NCBI GenBank assembly: GCA_019752245.1
Contig: JAIEMH010000370.1
Span: forward strand, 1 to 17,081
DNA from: Flavobacteriaceae bacterium
Lineage (GTDB): Bacteria > Bacteroidota > Bacteroidia > Flavobacteriales > Flavobacteriaceae
Direction of reading: 5' to 3'
Length of the DNA: 17,081 bases
A program made the position numbers and the translations under genes. The stretch's first letter is position 1. Each line of letters begins with the position of its first letter. Shown here one piece after another: positions 6,137-14,700 of this stretch. The notes under the pieces were generated by a model. It saw only the letters and a list, made by a program, of their open reading frames with translations, was not told the DNA's origin and made no database searches.

Positions 6137-9100
6137 ATGGTACTATTACTACTTAAAAAATTTAGTAACGCTTTTTTGAATCACAAGAAAATTGGTCTTT
6201 TGGCTTTTTTGTTGTGCGCTCTTTTTAACGTTGCAACTACCAATGCTCAGGTGGCAAGCTATCAGTTGAGTCAAATGCAAATTACACCAACTTTTGGTGC
6301 TTTGCCAGCTTCACCTGCGAAAACTCTTTTATTTCCTGGTACAGGATCGCTTGCTGCGCCAAGTGGAAATCAGGATAATGGTTTTGCGGTTGTGCCTATT
6401 CCTTTTACCTTTGTTTTTAACGGTTTGCCTTATACGTCTGTTAATGTTTCTATGAACGGATTTGTAACTTTTGGAGCTACTGCTCCATCATTAACAGAGG
6501 TTACTCCAATATCTAGTGCTGCTGGGTATGAAGGTGTAATTTCTGCTTATGGTACGGATTTAGATGTAGGTCCTGCATCTACGGCTTTAAATGTTTCTTA
6601 TTATGCGCCTCCATTAGCTGTTGGTGGTAGAATTCTAAAAATAGAATGGATAGTTAAACGTTCAGACAACTCAGGTACTGCAGCTGCAATTGGAGGAGAG
6701 AGTACTAATATGGCTTTTCAAATTTGGTTGTATGAAACGTCCAATATTATAGAGATGCATTACAATACGACAACTTTCAATACTACTTCAGTTGTACAAG
6801 GACAAATAGGTTTGAGAGGTACTACAAGTGCTGATTTTAAGAATTTAAATTATTCTACGCTTGCTAATTGGCCAGGTGTTTTTCCTGCTATAACAGTAGG
6901 TACAATGCCTGTAAATAGTACTTTATTAGGAGGTTCTAATACTGCTACGGTAATTACTAGAGGAATAAATACATCGGGTGCATTAATACAAGGTACTTCC
7001 AATCGTTTGTTTCGATGGACGCCCTTAACTTGTTCTGCACCGACGGCTTTAAACGTTGCGCCTGTTTCTATTACTAGTACTAGTGCTTCGCTTACTTTTA
7101 CAGGAGTTACGCCTGCACCGGGTGTTGGGTATGAATATTATATTACTACATCGGCTGTTGCGCCAAATGCTAGTTCTGCTCCAGTTTTTACAGCTGTATC
7201 GCCTCAGGCTTTGACCAGTTTAACTCCTGGGACTACATATTATGTTTATGTACGTTCGGTATGTAGTGGTACTGATACGAGTGGTTGGTCTACAGGAACT
7301 TCTTTTACTACTTTGTGTACTCCAGTTACACCTTATTATTACCAACCGTTTGATGGACCGACCATTTCTGCTTCTGGACCATGGCACAATACGCCGGCTT
7401 TGGTATTGCCAACTTGTACGTCGCAAGAAAATGTTGGTTTAGGAAATTCTTGGGTTACTTCAAGTGCTGATTATTATACCAATTCAGGGATGGATCAAAA
7501 CATCTTGATGTATGATGGTCAGAGTCCAACAAATACAAACGCCGCTAATGTTTGGTTTTTTACAGAAGGTATGAATTTGTTGAGTACTAAAACGTATACT
7601 ATAGATTATCAATATGGAGGTACTGATACGCCTTCAACAGCGGTTAATAAAATGATGGTTGCTTACGGAACTGCTCCAGTAGCTAGTGCTATGACTTTAC
7701 CATTGGACGATCAGCCTAACATTAAATCGTCTCCGTTTACAAACAAAATTACTTTTACGCCTCCTACTAGTGGTGTTTATTATTTTGGTTTGAAAGCTTA
7801 TTCAGCACCAAACAATGGTCAATTGTTTGTTGATGATTTACAAATTTATGAGTCTTTTTGTTTGCGCCCTACTAACGTTTCGGTGTCGGGTATAACTGGT
7901 TCGACTGCTATTTTGAACTGGACGCCACCAACACCTGCGCCATCATCGGGTTATGCTTATTATTTTAATACTACAGGTGTTGCGCCAACTAATGCTACTG
8001 CGCCATCTGGTTTTACTGGAGCAAGCAATGTTACTTTAACTGGTTTGGCTGGTGTTACCAATTATTATTTCTGGGTTCGCACAAGTTGTGGCGCAGGAGA
8101 ATTTGGCGAATGGGTTGTTTTGAACAATTCTGGAAATCCTTACTTTACTACTTTGGTACAATTGAACTATTGTGCCTCGGGTAGTACAGGAAGTCAAAAT
8201 TACTTTACCAACTTTGCTACTACTGGAGCTATTTCGGATGTTTCGAATGCTACAGGCTATGCTGCTGGAGGTTATGGTAATTATACTACTCAAATTATTA
8301 CGCAAGCTCAATCTGGGGTTGTGAATGTTGCTACTGGTTATAATGATATGTCTGGAGGTGTAGGTATTGCTATGTGGGTAGATTGGAATCAAGATGGTAC
8401 TTTTGACAATACTACAGAGCGTGTTTACAATTCGGCGGCTTATTTATCAACGCCACCAACTGTAAGTTTTACGGTTCCACCAACCGCATTGTTGGGCTTT
8501 ACAAGAATGCGTATTGTTGTGGATTGGAATGCTACTAATCCGTCAGCTTGTGCTACTGTTGGACGTGGTGAGACTGAAGATTATGGTTTTCAGGTTGTAA
8601 CGCCACCGCCAGCTTTGACGTTGGATAATATGGATGATACGGTTTGTGCTGGTTCGCCATCGAATCCGATCGTTATTACTTCAGGTTTGGCTAGTTACAA
8701 TACTTTTACTTGGTCACCTTCTACAGGTGTAACTGGTTCGGGTACTGTAGGTGATCCTTATATTATTACTTCTAGTACTACTCAAGTTTATACTTTAACG
8801 GCTGCGCAAACGGCATCGCCATTTAGATTTAATAAAGTTAAATTTAATTTTAATGCGAATGCTTTGCCTACGCCAATTACGGTTAGTCCGGCAGCTCCAG
8901 CTGTGTGTCAATCAGGACCAGGTGTTTTGATGACTGCTACTGGAGGTATTGTTTCGGGATATCCAATATTGAATGAGAATTTTAATGCTGCTTCTAACGG
9001 ATGGACTGTTGCCGGAACTGGATCTGGTACACCAGTAGGAAACTGGACGTTGCGACCAGACGGTTATAACATTCCTTTGGGTGTAACGCATAGTAATGAT

Positions 9101-11548
9101 TCGTCTCAATTTTATCATGCTAATAGTGACGCGCCAGGTTCGGGATCTTTGGTTACTACTACATTGACTTCGCCTTCTTTTAGTACTATGGGTTATACGC
9201 AAGCTTCGTTGAGTTTTTGGCATCTTTATCGTTATTATACTGGCGATTCTGGGAAAGTTCAAATCTCTACAGACGGTACTGCATGGACTGATTTGGCTAC
9301 TTATTCGTCCAACATTGGTGTTAATTTGTCTTCTTTTGTAAATGTTACTATTCCATTGAATGCTTATTTGAATCAGCCTACGCTTTATATTCGTTTTAAA
9401 TATGATGCAGGATGGGATTGGTTTTGGGCAATAGATAATGTATTGGTTTCGGGTAGTGCTACTTCTGCTGTTACTTGGAATACGCTAGTTGCACCTGTAA
9501 GCAACGGAACTGCTGTTCCGGGATTGTTTACTAATACTACTGGAACACCTTATATTGCAGGAACAGGTACTGCTACGGTTTATGCTTTTCCAACTGCTGC
9601 TACTACTTTTACTGCTAGTGCTAGTACACCATCACCAGTTTGTACTGCTGTGACTAATGTACCGGTTACTGTTACACCTATTGTAGCAGGAACGGCATCG
9701 AGTGATCAAACGGTTTGTTCGGGAACAGCTGCTAATTTGACTTTGACAGGAACTTCAGGTACTGTTACTGGATGGGAGTATGCTAGTGATTTTGTATTTA
9801 CTACACCTGTTGCTATAGCTTCTAGTGCTTCGGCTACATTGACATCGGCTCAAATGGGTACTATTTCATCGACTCGTTATTTTAGAGCGGTTGTTACTAA
9901 CGGAAGTTGTACTGCTTATTCTAATGTTGTTACTATATCTGTTATCGGTACAACCTGGACTGGTACTTGGAGTAATGGATTGCCGGATGCTACTAAAACG
10001 GTTGTATTTAATGCCAATTATACTTCGACTGCGGATGTTGCTGCTTGTTCGGTAACGGTGTTGAGTGGTGCAGTTGTGTTTTCATCGGGTCATTCTTTGG
10101 TAGTTCAAAATTCGGTTACTGTAAGTTCGGGAAGCTTAACTTTTGAAAATAATGCTAGTTTGGTTCAGGTAAACAATACTACAAATTCAGGAAATATTAC
10201 TTATAAGCGCAATACCACACCGGTTAGAAAATATGATTATACGTATTGGTCTTCGCCTGTTAATCCGCAAACGTTGGTTAATTTGTCACCTTTGACGTTG
10301 TATGACAAGTATCTTTCCTTTAGTCCGGCTATTAACAATTGGGTTGTAGAAACAGGAACTAATTTGATGTTGCCAGGAAAAGGGTATATTATACGTTCGC
10401 CACAAACTTTTGATCCAACAACGCCAGTGGTTTTTAATGGTGTGTTTTATGGTACTCCTAATAATGGTCCAATCTCTACGCCAATTGTACTTGGTGCTGC
10501 TGATGTTAACTTGATAGGAAATCCTTATCCTAGTGCTTTAAATATAGATTTGTTCTTTGATTTGAATGGAACGGTTACTGGTTCGGGTGTTATTGAAAAA
10601 ACAATTTATTTGTGGACGCACAACACTATCATTACTGCAAATAATTATGTTGGTAGTGACTATGCTGTTTATAATTCTTTGGGAGGTATTGGAACTACTG
10701 CTTCGCCAGGTCCGAACAATTCACTACCTAGTGGGAAAATAGCTTCAGGACAAAGTTTCTTTATAAAAGGATTGTCTAACGGTAATGCTATTTTCAATAA
10801 TAGTATGCGTGTTATAGGAAACAATAGTCAATTTTATAGACCAAGTGCGGCAAATGCTCTGGCTACTGTAACTGATAGAAGTAGGGTATGGTTGGAAGTT
10901 TTCAATGCTGATGGTGCCTACAAACAAACTATGGTTGGTTATGCCGATGGTGCTACTAATGGTTATGATAGCGGATTTGATAGTGCTATGTTGGATGCTG
11001 GAACACCTGTTTTGTTTTATTCTACTTTGGGAACGTCTAAATTGGCTATTCAAGGTCGTGGTCTTCCTTTTACTGAAAGTGATGTTGTGTCGTTAGGTTT
11101 TAAATCTACTGTTGCTTCTACTTATGAGGTTAGGTTGTCTAATTTTGATGGTATTTTTGATGCACAGCAGGTGTATTTGGAAGATCGATTGTTACATGTA
11201 ATTCACAATTTAAAAACTAGTAATTATACGTTTACTACTGCTGCAGGAACGTTTGATGATCGTTTTGTATTGCGTTACACGGACGCTGCTTTGTCGGTTG
11301 CTGATCAATCGTTTACGGATGCTTCTGTTGTTGTTTACAAAAACAATGAAACGGTTCATATTACTTCTTTAGGTACTGCTATTGCCGATGTGAAAATCTT
11401 TGATATTCGAGGTAGCTTATTGTATAGTAAGACTAAGGCTAATACCAACGAAGTGTTGGTTTCTACACTTGCTTCTTCACAACAATTATTGTTGGTTACT
11501 GTTACGTCAGTTGACGGATCTGTAGTAACTAAAAAGATTCAGTTTTAA
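6137..11548 (+). CDS. Complete giant T9SS-sorted FN3/GEVED/Ig surface protein (1803 aa)
   Basis: The ATG start gives a good signal peptide: basic KK at 17-18, hydrophobic core 19-33, cleavage near TNA/Q at 37-38. An in-frame stop lies at 6101. Domains by residue: nidogen-like beta-sandwich (about 39-297), FN3 (298-395), jelly-roll (396-576), FN3 (577-676), GEVED domain (677-820) with loop D749-x-N-x-D-G-x-F-D757 and motif GETEDY (811-816), Ig-like (about 821-915), an Ig-like domain split by a jelly-roll (916-1190), Ig-like (1190-1270), the pre-C-terminal module (about 1272-1575) with TYWSSPV, GKGYIIRSP and LIGNPYPS, then the T9SS type C sorting region (about 1580-1803) ending KKIQF. The expected route is Sec export, then T9SS secretion or surface attachment. 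It is a paralogue of the gene ending at 4954. The domains suggest adhesion or glycan binding, but no ligand can be named. Two terminators flank it, so it is transcribed alone. Confidence 0.92.
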   Translation: MVLLLLKKFSNAFLNHKKIGLLAFLLCALFNVATTNAQVASYQLSQMQITPTFGALPASPAKTLLFPGTGSLAAPSGNQDNGFAVVPIPFTFVFNGLPYTSVNVSMNGFVTFGATAPSLTEVTPISSAAGYEGVISAYGTDLDVGPASTALNVSYYAPPLAVGGRILKIEWIVKRSDNSGTAAAIGGESTNMAFQIWLYETSNIIEMHYNTTTFNTTSVVQGQIGLRGTTSADFKNLNYSTLANWPGVFPAITVGTMPVNSTLLGGSNTATVITRGINTSGALIQGTSNRLFRWTPLTCSAPTALNVAPVSITSTSASLTFTGVTPAPGVGYEYYITTSAVAPNASSAPVFTAVSPQALTSLTPGTTYYVYVRSVCSGTDTSGWSTGTSFTTLCTPVTPYYYQPFDGPTISASGPWHNTPALVLPTCTSQENVGLGNSWVTSSADYYTNSGMDQNILMYDGQSPTNTNAANVWFFTEGMNLLSTKTYTIDYQYGGTDTPSTAVNKMMVAYGTAPVASAMTLPLDDQPNIKSSPFTNKITFTPPTSGVYYFGLKAYSAPNNGQLFVDDLQIYESFCLRPTNVSVSGITGSTAILNWTPPTPAPSSGYAYYFNTTGVAPTNATAPSGFTGASNVTLTGLAGVTNYYFWVRTSCGAGEFGEWVVLNNSGNPYFTTLVQLNYCASGSTGSQNYFTNFATTGAISDVSNATGYAAGGYGNYTTQIITQAQSGVVNVATGYNDMSGGVGIAMWVDWNQDGTFDNTTERVYNSAAYLSTPPTVSFTVPPTALLGFTRMRIVVDWNATNPSACATVGRGETEDYGFQVVTPPPALTLDNMDDTVCAGSPSNPIVITSGLASYNTFTWSPSTGVTGSGTVGDPYIITSSTTQVYTLTAAQTASPFRFNKVKFNFNANALPTPITVSPAAPAVCQSGPGVLMTATGGIVSGYPILNENFNAASNGWTVAGTGSGTPVGNWTLRPDGYNIPLGVTHSNDSSQFYHANSDAPGSGSLVTTTLTSPSFSTMGYTQASLSFWHLYRYYTGDSGKVQISTDGTAWTDLATYSSNIGVNLSSFVNVTIPLNAYLNQPTLYIRFKYDAGWDWFWAIDNVLVSGSATSAVTWNTLVAPVSNGTAVPGLFTNTTGTPYIAGTGTATVYAFPTAATTFTASASTPSPVCTAVTNVPVTVTPIVAGTASSDQTVCSGTAANLTLTGTSGTVTGWEYASDFVFTTPVAIASSASATLTSAQMGTISSTRYFRAVVTNGSCTAYSNVVTISVIGTTWTGTWSNGLPDATKTVVFNANYTSTADVAACSVTVLSGAVVFSSGHSLVVQNSVTVSSGSLTFENNASLVQVNNTTNSGNITYKRNTTPVRKYDYTYWSSPVNPQTLVNLSPLTLYDKYLSFSPAINNWVVETGTNLMLPGKGYIIRSPQTFDPTTPVVFNGVFYGTPNNGPISTPIVLGAADVNLIGNPYPSALNIDLFFDLNGTVTGSGVIEKTIYLWTHNTIITANNYVGSDYAVYNSLGGIGTTASPGPNNSLPSGKIASGQSFFIKGLSNGNAIFNNSMRVIGNNSQFYRPSAANALATVTDRSRVWLEVFNADGAYKQTMVGYADGATNGYDSGFDSAMLDAGTPVLFYSTLGTSKLAIQGRGLPFTESDVVSLGFKSTVASTYEVRLSNFDGIFDAQQVYLEDRLLHVIHNLKTSNYTFTTAAGTFDDRFVLRYTDAALSVADQSFTDASVVVYKNNETVHITSLGTAIADVKIFDIRGSLLYSKTKANTNEVLVSTLASSQQLLLVTVTSVDGSVVTKKIQF

Positions 11549-11559
11549 TAATTTACTGC

Positions 11560-11605
11560 AACAACCTTCTTTTGGAATTCGATTCAGGAGAAGGTTGTTT
11601 TTTTT
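11560..11605 (+). terminator. Intrinsic terminator after the second giant gene
   Basis: AACAACCTTCT (11560-11570) and AGAAGGTTGTT (11589-11599) form a perfect 11-bp stem with an 18-nt loop, followed by T residues to 11605. It starts 12 nt after the TAA of the second giant gene. Confidence 0.92.
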
Positions 11606-11640
11606 ATCTATACAATTTACGATCACAAAATTCAATTATC

Positions 11641-11666
11641 AATCGGCAAAGTGTTTTTTGTCGATT
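11641..11666. promoter_or_regulatory. Inverted repeat with TTTGTCGA box upstream of the third giant gene
   Basis: AATCG (11641-11645) and CGATT (11662-11666) are inverted arms with a 16-nt gap. TTTGTCGA lies at 11657-11664. Taking its TTTG as a -33 element, the sequence 19 nt later is TAACGTTT, a partial match to TAnnTTTG. The arrangement resembles that at 6009-6037. Confidence 0.35.
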
Positions 11667-11699
11667 TTTTTGTCGCTTTTAACGTTTTGCTGTCTTTAA

Positions 11700-11746
11700 A
11701 TTAACAAGTAATTAACTTTTTTTTATACATTAACACATTAATTAAC
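11700..11746 (+). repeat. Four ATTAAC hexamers in the leader of the third giant gene
   Basis: ATTAAC occurs at 11700, 11711, 11729 and 11741, with steps of 11, 18 and 12 bp. The last copy ends 16 nt before the ATG at 11763. The near-helical spacing of two pairs could fit protein binding. The region is very AT-rich, so chance is a serious alternative. Confidence 0.35.
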
Positions 11747-11762
11747 CCAATTTTTTTAAATT

Positions 11763-14700
11763 ATGATGAATAACTACAATTCTCTGAGTTATCGAAAATT
11801 ATCGGTACTCAGCTCGCAGGAGCCCGAAGTAGTTGGGAATTCGCCCAATTCTTCCGGTGGTATGCGAACCTCGTGGCTTATGAGTTTGATGCTGTTTTTT
11901 CTATTCTTTATGGCTGGAACTGTACAATCGCAAGTTTCCTATTCCCAAAACTGGACTGCTACAGGACTGAATAGCTGGACTACTTCAGGTTCTGGGGTTG
12001 CAGCTGCGCGAATTACTACAGCCGCTCAAATATGTGGGACTGGTGGTACCATAAGAACGGAACAGTACTATGGTACAGTTGGACAATTTATTTCACCTTC
12101 TTTAGGTACTTCTAACGGTGGATTGGTAACAGTGTCTTATTCTTTTAAAGCAACGCAGTTTGGAGCGGCTACAACCGCTCAAACGCTTGCTAATTTAGGT
12201 ACGGTTACTTTAGAATATGGAAGTTCTGCAGCTGGTCCGTGGACAATTGCTCAGACAATTAATTCTTCTAATCATACTGCAGCAGCGACTTGTGCAACTA
12301 AGACTGCAACTTTCACTCCTTCTGTAGGTGCATTATATATTAGATATAATGTGACTTCAGCTACTGGAGCTGATACTTATTATTATTTTGATGATGTTGT
12401 TGTTTCGCAATTAGCAGTTCCTCCTTGTTCTGGTGCACCTAATGCTGGTGTTGCTGCAATTTCATCTTCTTCAGGGTGTTCTGCTGCAACAGTAAATCTA
12501 TCTGCAACAGGTTTAACAGTTGGTACTGGTATTACTTATCAGTGGCAATCGTCACCAGATAATAGTGCTTGGACTGATATTTCAGGTGCAACATCTACTA
12601 CTTACAGTGCTACTACAGTAGTTGGTACAAGGTATTATAAACTTGTTACTACATGTTCTGCTGGACCAACTTCAACTAGTTCGAGTTCGGTTTCTTATGT
12701 TGGTTCTAATTGTGGTTCTACGAATGTTCCCGCTACTGGTTCTAATTTAGTAAGTTGTGGTACTAGTACTTATCTTTATGATAATGGTGGTGCTGCTGGT
12801 AACTATACTAGTGGTAATAGTGGTTATACTGTTTTGGATAATTCTGGTACAGGTGTGATATCTATTAGTGGTTCTTACACTTATATAGAAGGAACTTATG
12901 ATTTCTTGAAAATTTATAGTGGTGTTGGAACAGGTGGTACTTTGTTGTACACTTACTCTAGTAGTACAGGAGGAACTATTACTCCTTTTAGTTCTGCAGC
13001 AGGTCAATCGCTTACTGTTCAGTTTACTTCTGATGGTACAGGAGTTGGAGCTGGTTTTAGTCTTCAAGCTTTGTACTCTGGTGCTTGTGCTTTATGTTCA
13101 GGTACTCCAAGTGCTTTGGTTGCCAGTGCTGTGACCGATAACAGTGCTACTATTTCGTGGACTGCGCCTTCGCCAGCACCTGCTAGTGGTTATGACTATT
13201 ATTATTCTACTTCAAGTACTGCTCCAACTGCAGGAACTACGCCGTCTGGTAATGTTTTAGCAGGAGTTACTTCAAAAGGATTGACTTCTTTGTCTGCGAA
13301 TACACCTTATTATTATTGGGTTAGAGCAAACTGCGATGGGGTTAATTTGTCGGCTTGGTCTCTTCAAGGGTCTTTTACTACACCTTGTTTGGCTACGACT
13401 GTTCCTTATTCTCAAAACTTTGAATCGGCTGTTGTACCGGCATTGCCAGGTTGTACCTCTGTTCAAAATGCTGGGACTGGAAACAATTGGATTACAGCAA
13501 GTAATCCGGGATATGGTTTTACGACCACTGCATTGCGTTATCCATATAACGGTAGTAGTGCTGCTAATTCTTGGTTTTATACTAATGGAATTAGTTTGAC
13601 TGGAGGAACTTCTTATACTGTATCTTATAATTATGGTAACGATAGTACTTTTTATGTTGAGAGTTTGAAAGTTGCTTATGGAACGTCGGCAGTTGCCGCT
13701 TCTATGACTACTGTTTTGGCTACGCATGCTTCGGTTACAGGAGCTGTTCTAACTACAAATACTGTTACGTTTACTCCAGCTTCTAGTGGTGTTTATTATT
13801 TTGGTTTTAATGCTTATTCTATAGCAAATCAAAGTGGTTTAATGGTTGATGATATTGCTATTTATTTGACACCAACATGTTATCCGCCTACTGCATTGAC
13901 TGCTACGGCTGCCACTACAACAGGAATTACTTTAAATTGGACTGCTCCGGCTCTTGGAACTCCGGTTACTTATGAATATGAAGTTCGTAGTTCTGGTGCT
14001 GCAGGAAGTGGTGCAAGCGGTTTGTCTGCTACAGGTATTATTACTGCGCCTACTGCTACAGCTGTAGTTACAGGTTTACCTTCGTCTTCTTCTTACAGTG
14101 CTTACGTAAGAACTTTGTGTGGTGGTTCTGATACTAGTTTTTGGACTTTGGCGACAAACTTCAATACTTTGTGTACACCAGAAATGGCTCCTACTGTTGC
14201 TCAAACGTTTGCTACTTTTGTTCCAAATTGTTGGACTTTAGCAACAGGTGCTTTAGCGGCTTCTTCTACAGTTACTCCAGCTACAAACGGTTGGTTTAGT
14301 GAAGCAGGTTTTGCTAATACAGGTACTAACAAAGCTGTACGATTGAATTTATATGGTACTAAGAATGACTGGTTGATTTCTAATGAGATTAATTTGGGTT
14401 CTGGTGGTTACCGTGTGCGCTATAAAATGGCTGTTACTAGTTATTTAGGTTCTACAGCACAAACTACTTTGGCTACGCATAAAGTTGATGTTGTTGTTTC
14501 AACTGATGGTGGTGCTACTTGGTCTAATGCTAATGTTGTTAAGACTTATACAGGTGCAGGTACTTATAGTAATACTGGCCAAACAGAGTATGTTAATTTA
14601 GTTGGTTACACAGGAGCTGTTAAAATTGCTTTTGTAGCTACTACTACTTCTACTACTCCGGATATTGATTTTCATGTTGACGACTTCCAAGTTGAGTTAA

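Larger units (their letters stand above)
11549..11762. other. Promoter and leader region of the third giant gene
   Basis: These 214 nt hold the terminator of the preceding gene (11560-11605), the inverted repeat with TTTGTCGA (11641-11666), a GTCGCTTTTAA string (11672-11682) resembling GTCGCTTGTTTTTAA upstream of the second giant gene, and the ATTAAC cluster (11700-11746). No exact TAnnTTTG element was found, so the promoter is not placed. An AT-only stretch leads directly into the ATG. Confidence 0.6.
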
